64,000 nucleotides of DNA from Plasmodium coatneyi. Taxonomy: Eukaryota > Apicomplexa > Aconoidasida > Haemosporida > Plasmodiidae. The stretch covers positions 4,712,001-4,776,000 of the forward strand of contig NC_033567.1 of the NCBI RefSeq assembly GCF_001680005.1, in the 5' to 3' direction. Shown here one piece after another: positions 35,801-46,966 of the stretch (within the stretch, counting starts at the first letter, position 1; the number at the start of each line of letters is the position of its first letter). The notes beneath the pieces are model-generated. The model was not told the origin of the DNA and made no database searches. It saw only the letters and a program-made list of their open reading frames with translations. A program made the translations under genes and the position numbers.

Positions 35801-37153
35801 TTTTGCTGTGCTTGTTTGGGGTAGTAAAAGAAAAAGGGGAAACGATTACACGTAGGGGATGGTAAAAAAATCACACCAAAAATGACTAATAAGTTAAAGA
35901 GAGTGGAATGAGATTAACCACGAGGATGATTAACCTTTAGGGTCTTTTTTTTTTTTTTTTTTTTTCTTCTCTCTTGGGCACATGAATAAATAACCTACAC
36001 GTGATGTACAGTTATACACGTATGCATAATCATTAAGGGTGGCTTCTCGTAAGTTATTATTTTTCTCCAGGAAATGCTTCGCGAAGTTTATAATTCACCC
36101 TATGCTATTTTCACAAGGAGAGAGAAAAAAAAAAAACACGCACTATCACGTGCAATGTGATTGATGCATACACAAGAACACAGCCAACCCGAGCGTAGAA
36201 CATACAAGGAGACTGCACAGCAGGGAGCACGATTTAATTTGTTACCGTGTTTGTGTAATTTTGCACAAAATAAGGATCCATAATGTATGCCTTATTCTGC
36301 AAAATTGGCAATTACCCATGTGGCTAAGCACATTTTAAGGCTTGAAATTGTTCGTACATTTACGTTTTTCGCATTGAAGTTTTTTTTTTTTTTTTTATAA
36401 GGTCTGTTATTTTTAGAGCGTTGGAATACACTTGTTATATGGCAACACAATGGCATCTTTACGTGACCCCTTTGCGAGGTAGAATTTGATTTGCACCCCT
36501 TCCCCGTGCGGCATTTTCCATCTATTCCGTTTATAAATGGAGAACGATTTACCTATGTGACAGGCGAAAGGTGCAAGGCTCGAATGAGCTACTGCGGGGT
36601 GCCCATATTTGAGAGTTGTGAATACGTGTTGATCGGTTCATTCGACAATCTGTGCATGCAGAATGTGGCTGCATAAATTTCAACTTTGGTTAACTTTTTT
36701 TTTTTTTTCCCTTTTTTCCACTTTTTGCGTGTTTTAAAATTATATTTGGCTCCGAAGGCTTGTACCCTCAAGTGCGTTGGTAGTTATTGGAAGTCTCATT
36801 CGCGCACACGCGCATTTACGTAGGGAAAAAAAATGCACACAAGTGGAAAGATGTATATTACACGCGTGCATACGTATGGAAGTACATTGGGGGCGTAATC
36901 TCTCGCGTTCTTTCAAAAACGATGTAGACATTTTGCACACGAAATGTTAAAAAGAATACATGATGGATAGGTAAATGATGGGGAAAAAAAAAAAAGGAAA
37001 AAACACATTTTCATAGGAAACGTGCAGAAGCAGTTTCTTAGTCATACAAGTCGTAATGAACTAACGAGGTAGGCGACCTCGAGAATTTAAAACTTGTCCA
37101 TAGTTCTCCTTAAACATGTTATTTTTTTAAAACATTCTTTCCCGGTGGCCATT
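35801..37153. other. Intergenic between TPx1 and the copper transporter
   Basis: It holds the copper transporter promoter and the TPx1 3' region, with T runs at 35947-35965 and 36380-36397. A 61-codon frame at 36491-36676 has no ATG start and I do not call it. Confidence 0.45.
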
Positions 37154-37741
37154 TTATAATGTGGACAAATATTGCGCAACGCCCTCTTCTGATGGTTTCA
37201 TTGAAACCTTCCCCTTTTTCCAGTTGGCTGGACACACATCGCCATATTTCTCATGGTGTTGTAGGGCATCAATTATTCGTAAAATTTCGTCCACTGAGCG
37301 ACCTAATGCCAAATTGTTAACGAGAAGATGTTGCACGATTCCATTTTTGTCGATCAGAACGAAGGCTCTCAAAGATACGCTATCATCAAAGAGAACGTTG
37401 TAATCTTTTGAAATGCTTTTCGTGATATCAGATAGTAAGGTATGCTTGATATTGCCAATGCCTCCTTTTTCCAGTGGGGTTTTTTTCCATGCAAGGTGTG
37501 TGTATTTGCTATCGACACTGCATCCCAACAATTCTACATTTCTTTCGTGAAATGCATCCAATGCTTTATCCAATGCTATTATTTCTGATGGGCAAACGAA
37601 AGTAAAATCCAGAGGGTAAAAATATAGCAGTACATACTTCTTTCCAATAAACTGTGATAAATTCACTTCTCCAAAGGAGTTATCTCCAAAAACGGCCTCG
37701 GCCTTGAAAAAGGGGGCTTCCTTTCCTACGTATGACACCAT
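37154..37741 (-). CDS. TPx1: Thioredoxin peroxidase 1 (typical 2-Cys peroxiredoxin)
   Basis: A single-exon gene of 195 residues, the usual length for this enzyme. It reduces hydrogen peroxide and organic peroxides in the cytosol using thioredoxin. The peroxidatic Cys50 sits in FTFVCPSE and the resolving Cys170 in GDVCPANW, with DFTFVCP preceded by the conserved LLYFYPLDF strand. KKTPLEKGGIGNIKHTLLSD and the C-terminal helix (GVAQYLSTL) follow the family; a GGIG-like element suggests an overoxidation-sensitive type, while the usual C-terminal YF is absent. The ATG at 37741 is preceded by typical A/T-rich leader DNA. It matches P. falciparum TPx1 (PF3D7_1438900, from memory). Confidence 0.97.
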   Translation of the reverse strand: MVSYVGKEAPFFKAEAVFGDNSFGEVNLSQFIGKKYVLLYFYPLDFTFVCPSEIIALDKALDAFHERNVELLGCSVDSKYTHLAWKKTPLEKGGIGNIKHTLLSDITKSISKDYNVLFDDSVSLRAFVLIDKNGIVQHLLVNNLALGRSVDEILRIIDALQHHEKYGDVCPANWKKGKVSMKPSEEGVAQYLSTL

Positions 37742-38098
37742 GTTGTATAAGTTGGAAAATGATTGCAGTGTGCTGTTTTATATATGCGTTCCTCTGAGGG
37801 ATGTTTAATTCGCTATCTGCTCACACGGATGTTACTAATGGGGTAAGTTTTTGAAATGAGATGTTGCAAGTGGTAAGTATGCTTTATATTTTATTTTATT
37901 TTTTTGTAATATTTCACTGCTTTTGTTTTCTTGAAATATGTTTTTAATTTTGCGCACGTTATTTTGGAAAAAAAAAAAAAAATTTTATTCGAAAAATTTT
38001 TTATTGGTGGAGTGACTGGATTGTTCCAAAAAAGGATTGCTTACAAAAAGTTGAATTTAAGAGAAAAAAAAAAAAAAGAGAGCACCTCCTTTTAACAA

Positions 38099-39106
38099 AT
38101 GCGGTACACCGACAAATGGTTTCACTATGTAATAAAGAGCGCACATATAAATGCTTTAAAAAAGAAAACACCTCCGGAATCCTACTTTTTGCCAGCTCAC
38201 ATGTACCAAAAAAAAAAAAAAAAAATGGGCTATATTTACAAATCTGATATGGATGCAGTGGCATACTTAAGTGCCTATTGCAGCCCGCTCGGCGTTCTCC
38301 CATCTGCTGCTTGAACCCATATATTAATATATTTACACAATTTTTAGCCCCTTCATTTATCTTTTTTTTTTCCTGCGGGGGTGATGATTTGTCAACATTC
38401 GTTTATATGGTGGTTTTTCTCCACACTGGCCAGGATAAGCATGCCTTTTTTTTTTTTTTTTTTCCTTTAAAATATTGCTCTACGCTTGGCTTGTAGCGGC
38501 AAAAGGGAAGGCGCATGGGGTTATATGTAGCAGCGCATGGCCAATCCGCATGCATGTATTCAAACGGTGATACAAAATAATGCAGGTTTTTGAAAAAAAA
38601 AAAATTGAAAAACTGCTTATACCGAACGAGTACACCCCCTCGAACACATGCACGCGTCCTTTTTTTTTTTTTTATCCAACATGCAATCCTATTATTTCTA
38701 TGTGATGGGTACTGCGCTGTGGTTATACGTTCTCATTCCAGTCAACTTCATTTGAACATTTAAGGAAAAGGAGGAATCGTTATATATGATGAGTTTTATG
38801 CATCCCGTGGGAAAATGATAACCCCTTTTTGGCAATGGAAAAAAAAAAATGCCCCTCTTTTTACGCGTTCAAATATTATGTGTAAGCTAAGCAGATATTT
38901 TTTGGTCAAACGTGCAAAGTTCTCCTGACGTAGCTACAACATTTGGTGTGATCCATGTATTGGGGCACACACTGGAACTCGTTTTGGGATATCTTACAAA
39001 GGAGGAAGGGAAAACAGCTAATTTGTTTACAACATTTAAAAATCCTGAAAAATTGCGGTGGTCGAATTTTGAGAAAAAGATTTGCAGAAAAAATCTTTCC
39101 GAATAG
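38099..39106 (+). CDS. Candidate small spliced gene between TPx1 and primase
   Basis: Several plus-strand pieces read like protein. An ATG at 38099 opens MRYTDKWFHYVIKSAHINAL and runs 71 codons. An exon-like stretch after a CAG at 38585 reads VFEKKKIEKLLIPNEYTP. Another after TTTAAG near 38763 reads KGGIVIYDEFYASRGKMITP. The last, about 38896-39106, reads DVATTFGVIHVLGHTLELVL and on to a TAG. Composition is much better than in neighbouring frames and the antisense strand. The phases do not all agree, perhaps because homopolymer runs here are miscounted, so exon borders are approximate. I recognise no family. In P. falciparum one extra gene may lie between TPx1 and primase, which would fit, but I cannot verify this. 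Confidence 0.35.
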
Positions 39107-39620
39107 TGCCGAAAAAGAAATATGATAAAATCGGTGCAAATAAGGGTGTGTACAGAAAATGGTTCGACCAGCTTCTAAATTTCGCCTCTTAAAAGAATCC
39201 ACCCTTGGAAAATACAAGCTAGTGTAATGTTTTTCAGTTAAAATGGAAAGAAATAATATAAATTTTTTGTTTTTAAAAAAAAAAAGCCCTGTAGACATAT
39301 AGGACCGCTTTAACTACACAAATATGGTACTCACAAAAATGCGAATCATAAAAAAAAAAAATGCATTGATAAAAGCAAGGTCGTTTTTAATGCATGAGGA
39401 AAAAAGGAGAAAATGTAAATAAGAATTCATTAGCACCGAACTGTCCATTCTGTCGCGAAGACGACGTCTCTTCAGATTCATCATAGGTTGCTATAGTCGA
39501 TATATTTGGGGCCTTCACTTATTCCTTTAATAGAAAAAAAAAAAAAAAAAGAATAACGAAAATGTCACCTCTGGGTATCATTTGACGTGGGAAAAATGAT
39601 GTTTGCTATTGTGTGTAGGT

Positions 39621-42600
39621 TCAAGGATGGAGATGAACAGAATGTGGCTTCGTGTTAAGACAGAAAAATAAGGGTAGGTCACTGAAGCAGCCATGCAAAG
39701 AATCACAGGTAACTCTTTTACTTTTCCTTTTGTCCACGCATGATAACAAAATGTTTTCCAAAAAATTCTGACGAAAGTAATCGATATATTGCTTCAGAGA
39801 TGTTCTATATTCAGGGTCAACTAAAAAAAAAAAAAAAAAAAAGGCGAAAATAGCGGTGACTTGCGTCAGTTCCTTATCATGCCGTTAAGTTTTTCGAGCA
39901 TGTATTGCATTTCGAAACTATCTTGATTAGGTGATTTACCGTGGGCATTTTGTGGGTCGTCAAATTGTTCCCTCAGTAATTCTATCGAGAGGGATGAGCA
40001 CAAGTGTGTGTGTGTGTGTGTGTATGTGGTTAAGTGGGTGCATATATACCCATCGGCACGCGTATCAGCATAAGCATAAAAGACACATATTGCATGTAGC
40101 TGGAAGAGGGTAATTACTTAGTGTGGGTACGAACTGGGGATTGAAGTTGTCTATATTTTTTATATTCAGTGGAACGCACACTCTTCCTGTGGGAAAATGC
40201 AAAAGTGTCTTGCGTTTTACTGCAAAAGGTTTACGCTCCGAAAAAAAGGGGGTGAAGAGCGTTTAATTAGACTACAAAACGGCTTTTTCGAGTGTCCCAT
40301 TTGCCCGCCTACCTGTGCCGTTGTGAATACAAAAGGGGCTTTTGAGCAAGTGGTTTATTTCTTTGCTGCGGGGGGGAAGGGGCAAAGTGGTGATGTTTCC
40401 TCGGTGCAACAGTGTGACGATTCGATAGTTCGCCAATCCGTCAGTCCAATTCGCCAATGCGGGTGAAGAGAACTAACCTAACGTTAATATCAAGTCGTGG
40501 GTACGTGAAATGAAAAACCAGTTCTTTGATGAATGAAGGAATAGTTATATTCGTATTCGGATCTTTCTTCTTAAAGTATTTGCTGGGCGTTGGGAAGCCA
40601 TAGATTGAACTCAACTGCAGGGGGAATAAAAAAAAAAAAAAATTGTAACGTCAGAAGGGTGAGGTACGTGCATAAAGTTTGCATATACGGGAATGCACAC
40701 ATATGTGTGAGGAGCATCGGGGATGGGTCCCTAATGCAAAATTGGGAATTCCCGTTTAACTAACGTTCCAAGCAAATTCCCCATCGTTTTCATGTGATTC
40801 TTTTTTTCTTACTTTTTCGAAAAGTTCCTTCGAGTTGAAGTTGTTCTTATCGATGAATTCTTTAAATTCGTTAATTTTGGCGCTCTTAACAGGGTCCACG
40901 TTCTTGGCCATAACTGCGGGGGAAGCAACAGATTAATGCAATGCACAGAATAACTGCAACAGAATATTTCTGCACAACTCCTCACTTTATAGACTGTTGT
41001 CTAAAGGGTCAATTTTTTATCCTTCCTCTCCTATCGCAGTTCACTCTACCCATGAAAAGTAAATGTCACAACTTTTTAATCCTTACCGTAGGGCAGGTAA
41101 TCGACTATCTTGTTCACGTGGGGAGAGCCCTTCTTGAAGAAGTCCTGTTCCTCCATCAGGATGTCGAAGTACTTGTAGCAGATTTCAAAGGCCCTCCTGG
41201 GAAAAACGCCCATTGGGTAAAAATATACATATATATATGTAAATATATATGAGTGCATATATAGACTTTTCTCGGAAAATGGAAACATTCTGAAGCCTTT
41301 AGCCCCCCCGTCCACAAGTAGCCTCCGCGGGGGCGCATTAAATATGTCTCATATTCCCTGCAGTACTCAATCATGGGATATTTTTCCTTGCCCCATATGG
41401 AAACCTTCTTCTTCTTCGTATCCGAACCCTGGAAAATGGGAAAAAAAAAAATGCACAATAATTCCTCTCAACATTATTATATTGTGAAAGTGATTTTGCC
41501 TTAGGTGTGTAAAAAAAAAAAAGATTGTGATTTATTTTTGTTTAATCCTTTTACATACCGATAGGATGTTCAAATAGTCTGCAAGGGCAGCTCTGGCGTC
41601 AGTTGTGTAGTGGCGGCAAGATTCGTCACAAACCTGGCGGAGAGAGGGAGAAAAAGAAGTGGGTCAGTGTGGGAAGCACAACGCATGATCGTGCATATGA
41701 ATGTGTACGATTAAAAATGTAATAGAACAGGGGAAGTAGAGAAAAGAATTTTCCCCTGGTTAAACGTGAACAAGACAAAAATAGAATGTTGCACACATAT
41801 AGCTGGTCATGATTGGGCCAAAGTTAATTTAGGCGAATTGAAAGAGAAAAGAAGGATCATACCCAGCAATGTATTCCTCTTCTTCCTGAGTAGACCCACA
41901 AAATGTTTTGAAACGCAAAATCTTCGCGCAGTGCCGTGTCGAGAAGGACAATTGCTATGGTTAAAAACTTCCTAAGGGGGATCATTTCACAGGTGTAGTA
42001 AAACAAATGGAGAAGAAACAAAAATGTAACAAAATATTTCCCAATGATGCACACATGCAATTACTGAAAAATGGGATGAGGATTTTTCTTTTTCTTTCCA
42101 TTCTTACCAGCATAATTTGCACACTTTCTTGTCGTTACAGCAAGTTCTGATGTCGTCATAGTCGTTCATATCGATATCGAATATAAGTTCCTGAATTTTT
42201 GTGTTCATATGTTTGGGTGGAGAAACGAGCAAAATGGATAAGGATTACCTCGAATGGTAAAGAAATGGCGCGATAGAGGTTAAAAAGGAAGAATCCTCCA
42301 CACGCGCTGTTACCTTTTGAACGGGGTGAAATATGTCCCCCTTTTGATCCTTCTGATAAACTGGGTAGTTGTACACTGCACCGATATCAAATTTGATTGG
42401 CACCAGGTTGGACAGCAGTTTGTCCTTGAATTCCTCCGAGTTGTTAAAGGACTGTGGGGAAAGCACAGGTGTGTGTGTGAATTGTGCGCGTTTGTCTGGG
42501 TAGTTTTTCACTGCATATGCAAATGCGCTCATTCAGACAATTCTTTTTCTTTTTCGTGACGCCGTACCAACCACCTGATGTAGATTTCATCTTTCCCTTG

Positions 42601-43379
42601 ATCATTCTTCTTACAAGTAAAGGAGAATTCCCTCTTGGCAAAAAAATGGGGGTCGTTCAGCCTGGTGTACTTGCCCTTAATGTCTTATTGGTTAGAAAAG
42701 AAAAAAAATTAGGTACACATGATTAGCACCATTTATGTGCACCTCTCAGATGGCGCGATTGGGTGGAAATATCTCCATTCACAATTTTGTTAAATGGTGT
42801 TTTTATTTCTCCATGCCGTTTCTCTGTTGATATATTGTCTCTCTTTTTTTTTTTTTTTTTCTATAACGCTATTGACATTTCAAGGGCGAATTTAATGGCA
42901 ATATTTTCCCAAGAGGAAATCGACGCAGAAGTGAATCACTCCGGTGAGATGCATAAAATGGGGCAGCATTTACTCCAAGGAATGGTCACAGTTATGCCTT
43001 TCTTCGCATGGAGGTGGAGCCTATGCTTCCTACTTTAGCAGTACCATTTTTGTAGTTTAGCCAGTTGCATAGGTCGTTGATTGGGCAAAGATTTCCTGTG
43101 AAAGGGGGGCACCACGTGGGAAAGAAAAAAAAGGACGCACATGCATGTGTAGGGACGTATGTGTGTACTCTAGCAGGGTTGCTCGTTCGATCCCCCTTAA
43201 AACGTGCCATGTTAAACGCATTGCTTGTTGCACCTCTTGTGGAATGATCCAGCGCTGGACCGATGTTCCTCCCCCATTGGGGGATAGCAGATGCACATGC
43301 GTCATTTTAACTAACTGTAGTAAAAAGTCAAATCCGTTTCGTTAACGGTGGAGTCCTTAATTTCTTCGACAATTTCCAT
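39621..43379 (-). CDS. DNA primase small (catalytic) subunit, 15 exons
   Basis: The catalytic subunit of DNA polymerase alpha-primase, which makes RNA primers for nuclear replication. Fifteen exons join in phase: 43379-43316, 43095-43045, 42683-42568, 42451-42314, 42190-42108, 41971-41863, 41633-41559, 41428-41367, 41196-41087, 40913-40813, 40614-40478, 40365-40313, 40186-40118, 39981-39940 and 39820-39621, for about 469 residues. Family motifs appear in order: NLCPINDLCNWLNY, REFSF, FDIGAVYNYPVY, ELIFDIDMNDYDD (metal-binding acids), a zinc-site cluster CCNDKKVCKLCW, WVYSGRRGIHCWVCD (nucleotide-binding signature), FPRLDINV-like YPRLDINVSK, INHLLKSPF, and RVCVPLN. The match to human PRIM1 is continuous. 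The final exon (from VDPEYRTSLKQYIDYF) has a divergent tail. The high intron count, with exons as small as 42 bases, contrasts with the near-intronless neighbours. Individual borders are my own reading and could be off by a base or two. Confidence 0.93.
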
Positions 43380-44511
43380 CTCGATGTGGGGTTCCGGGAA
43401 ATATTCAGGGTGTTCGATTTTCCAGCTTTTTTATTTTTATTGATCTGTGAACGCCTTCCTGTTTTTAGTAGCTAAGGAGGAGAGGCGTCACTTCTTCAAC
43501 ATGTTGCGTGCGTGAATAAGCTTCCCCCTTTTTCCTTCCGCGATGCATAAGGGAAAGGAGTATGCAAAAACATCGAATGGAAAATGCGCATTTGTGTGAA
43601 AAGCAGGAAAAAGGACGTGCGGATTACACAAAAAAAAAAAAAGAAAAAAATTATTTTTAATTCTTAATTTTATATTTTGAGTTTACGATATGATGTAAAA
43701 GCCGACGCGAATTAGACATTCCGTAAAAAAAAAAAATTCCCTTTTTTGTACTTTCCACCTTTTCGGTATCTTCCCCTCTCTTAAAAAGAATCAGTGGTAA
43801 GATACAATAAGGGGCGATGCGCTTTATTCCCTTTTGGAAGCTCTTCCCAAATGGGAATTATAACCTCAAAAAAAGAAGAAGAAATTTGTAGGCTAAAAAA
43901 AATTAAAGCACAAATTGGTGAAACCGTACAAAGTTTATTTTATCCAACACAGTAGGGGGAAAAAATAATGGAAAGACCATATGCGGAACACATTTTCCCG
44001 GATGGGCTAAATTGGGATTGTATATATTAGCCCATTTTTGCAAAGATTCTTTTTTGGCATGAAAGAATGGGCGTAAAAAAAAAAAAGAAAAAAAAAGTTA
44101 AAGGGGGCCCTTTGTTCTCATATCTACTTAATGTCATTCTGGGTGGGCTTACACTTTTAGGTGAAGTCAAACAGGGGTGTGAGGTGTTTTTTGTTCGCCT
44201 CCTTATAACTATAAATACCTACCGAATATACGCCGAGTGGCATAGTGGAAACCAACCCGCTTTGCGATTTTTTCAAAGATGGGTGAACCACCCCAGCGGA
44301 ATGAACCATTTTGTAAAAGTGAAGAGCAACAAAAAAGAACACACAAAGGTGGGGAAGTAACACACGTGTGCACAGATAATGGTAATGCGTACAAGTGGCT
44401 CATCTGTTTGACGTGGCTAGAGTTCTCCCCCCAAAAATGGTATAACCTCATGAAGGGTTGTAAAATTAACGAATTTGTGTTCCCATTTGTGTACTCCCCC
44501 TTGCGTGCAAA
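43380..44511. other. Intergenic, primase promoter and GET4 3' region
   Basis: A/T-rich with several A runs (near 43630-43643 and 43724-43736). The frame upstream of the primase ATG stays open for about 20 codons to a stop, so an earlier non-ATG extension is not supported. Nothing else seen. Confidence 0.45.
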
Positions 44512-45348
44512 TCAGCCAAACATATTTTGGAACATACTAAACAGGTCGTGCTTCCTCTTATTAAAAACCACATCATCTAGTATGCCGATATATTTTTGAA
44601 AATCGGGGTCGTAATTTAATATGAGTCGATACTTATACTTGACGTCTTCATATAAAGGCACACTTTTGTGTATGCACGAACAGGTAATTAAATAAGCAAC
44701 TTGAACAGGAAGGGGAACATCCTTTCGATCTAAATTGGGTTCAAATTTATTTATCAAATCTAGGGCTTGTTTAAATTTGTCTAACACAAGAAGACATAGT
44801 GTGGTTCTTAAAATGAAAAAATGGGATTCACTTGGGTAAGCTTCCTTCTGCCAGAGGCAAATTATTTTATATAATATTTCATTATCCTCTAGGTATATAA
44901 AATGATTATGCGCTAAGCTATATTTTTTATCCTCAAAATAGGCGTAGGCTATAGCTTTGTGGAAATCTAAGTAGCCAAATATTTCATCATCATCATCCGT
45001 TGACCATATGATGCACTTGTTCATAAATTTATATTTTTCTTCTGTAGAATTTGGGGGGCATAAATTAAAAATTTCGATTATTTTTTTCGCATACTCTTCG
45101 CTAAATTTTATATTATGTTGTGTTAAAATTGTGCAACATTGATACATTAGATCGCAAAGTAGTACGTACTGCTTTGCCTTGGCCATTTTTTGCGAGAAGT
45201 AAAAGATGATGCTCATGCAGCTGCTCACTTGGTTTTTTTGCAGCTTCCTGTTTATAAGGGATTTTATCAGTTGGTGCGCTTCATAATGCTGGCCTTTTTC
45301 TATTTTCTCCTTGGCCAGTTTTTCCTTGCTCATTTTGTCGCCACTCAT
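44512..45348 (-). CDS. GET4: GET4-like protein (tail-anchored protein insertion)
   Basis: A single-exon gene of 278 residues beginning at the ATG at 45348. Get4/TRC35 forms an alpha-solenoid scaffold that, with Get5, hands tail-anchored membrane proteins to the Get3 ATPase for ER insertion. The family pattern is visible: an N-terminal KIEKGQHYEAHQLIKSLINR helix pair, the YFSQKMAKAKQYVLLCDLM repeat, then Cys- and Leu-rich helices through FFILRTTLCLLVLDKFKQAL. A short acidic insert (STDDDDE) lies at about residue 117. The C-terminus (LFSMFQNMFG) matches the usual end of the family. It is cytosolic. It points away from CPSF3, with a shared 1.6-kb upstream region. Syntenic with PF3D7_1438600 (from memory). 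Confidence 0.88.
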   Translation of the reverse strand: MSGDKMSKEKLAKEKIEKGQHYEAHQLIKSLINRKLQKNQVSSCMSIIFYFSQKMAKAKQYVLLCDLMYQCCTILTQHNIKFSEEYAKKIIEIFNLCPPNSTEEKYKFMNKCIIWSTDDDDEIFGYLDFHKAIAYAYFEDKKYSLAHNHFIYLEDNEILYKIICLWQKEAYPSESHFFILRTTLCLLVLDKFKQALDLINKFEPNLDRKDVPLPVQVAYLITCSCIHKSVPLYEDVKYKYRLILNYDPDFQKYIGILDDVVFNKRKHDLFSMFQNMFG

Positions 45349-46966
45349 TTTGACTGCTTCTGTAATAGGTGGATGAAGTTATTTCAACTTTGCGGAGTTA
45401 CTATCTGCCTTCTTTGCTGCGCTTCCGGTGGGGTCCTTCTTCTACATGCGATGCCACACAAATGAAGTTCCACCCCGGTTAATGTTGGACCGAGCATACG
45501 ACTCTGTTCAGAGAAACTGGAAGGGGATGCTCCCCAACAACGCTTGCACTGCTCTAGTATGGTTTCCCCGTTCGGCGGGCATACACATGCGTGGGTAGCC
45601 AGTATGCTTGATGCGCAGATCTGCAAGGGGTGGGGATCTCCTCTGCGGCGCGTTGCCACAATTCAAACTCTATCTGCCTTGCTTAAATTTTATGTTTCTG
45701 CAGCGCCCTGGTATTATCTTTTCGATCTACTCTCGCTGGTTTATTTTTTCCCCCCTTTTTTTGCGCTCTATCATTGCCAACTTCTGGAAAAAAAAAAAGA
45801 AATCAAAGCAGGGGCATAGTATCAAAGGGTAAGCGCAATGAAGTTTCAGTGAACCTTCTCCAACAATAATTTTTTGTGTTCTAAAAAACGCCTTACAAGA
45901 ACGCGAAAATGGGGCGCGTTATGCAAAGAAGCGTGCCTATTCATGTAATACACGTTATATATTTGCGTGACAAAAAAGCGCAATGTCGCGCTATACGCTT
46001 GTCATACATTTGCATTAACATGCAGCACCTAAATTTTTGTGTCGATTTTTTTCTAGGGACTTTTTTAAAAACGCCAGAGTTGCGAATGCCCTGCATGGAA
46101 ATGTAGGGAGCTATGTATAATAATAGCGACTCATTGGAGCACAAGTACAAAATAGGATAAGAAAAAAATAAAACTTTTTTTTTTTTTTTTTGTTATATCG
46201 ATATAAAGTACCACTTCTCTGGGGGAGAGGCAAAAAATGGCCACGCTGATTACAACGATTAGAGGCGCACTTTTTTGGGGGACAATTCACAGCGTTGTAA
46301 ATTGAGCGCCAAAGTAGGTGATGACAAGGAAGATGTTCCCCCACAGAGTGAAGAGCAAAAGAAGAAAATATGCCCAACTGGATGTAACGTGGCCGAGGAA
46401 AGAAAGGCTTTATTACAATTGTAAAGGGGAGACAATGTCACAACTAAGGAAGGGGGCCAAAAAAAAAAAAAATTCAAGGGGAAAAAAACTAAAAATGATA
46501 TCACCGTTGAAATTTTCTAACAGTTATAAGTAACTTTGCGTAATGACAGAATAAAATTCGAGCGATACCCTTTCCAGGGGGAGAATAACACAGGGAAAGA
46601 CATACCATCATTTTATTTGTGTGTCTCCATCCCGTAGATCGCAACGAAAAAAAAAAAAATAGGGATTAATGTATACAAGCAGGGTTTCCCCACAGGGGGT
46701 GTGTCCTATGCGTATACACATTTTGGGCTCCTCCATGAATTTGGAAGTGGCCAACTATAGCTCACGTAAGCACACATGTGTGAAGCATCCCAGGTGAAAA
46801 CATCGGCATGGTGAGAAATCATAGGGGAAACTCTCTCTGTCGCTTTTATTCTCCTGGCATGCATGTTTAAGTCACAAAAAGAGGACTTGCCTTTTTTTTG
46901 TATGCATTTTATTTGATTTTTTTTTTTTGGGGATAGCCCTTTTTCCCCCCCAGTGACGCAAACAAG
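45349..46966. other. Divergent intergenic region of GET4 and CPSF3
   Basis: It carries both promoters. T/A homopolymers occur at 46176-46190, 46459-46472 and 46648-46660. A lysine/arginine-rich 70-codon frame with an ATG at 46321 (stop at 46531-46533) is present but has no supporting homology; I leave it uncalled. Confidence 0.45.

Noticed and set aside
36491..36676. 61-codon plus-strand frame upstream of TPx1's 3' end
   Set aside because: No ATG and no convincing acceptor; the reading is only mildly protein-like.
43140..43210. Possible tRNA T-arm (GTTCGATCC) near 43175
   Set aside because: No matching acceptor, D or anticodon stems can be drawn around it, and it lies in a primase intron.
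46321..46533. 70-codon Lys/Arg-rich frame with an ATG upstream of CPSF3
   Set aside because: Composition follows from A-rich DNA, and it lies within the likely promoter of CPSF3.
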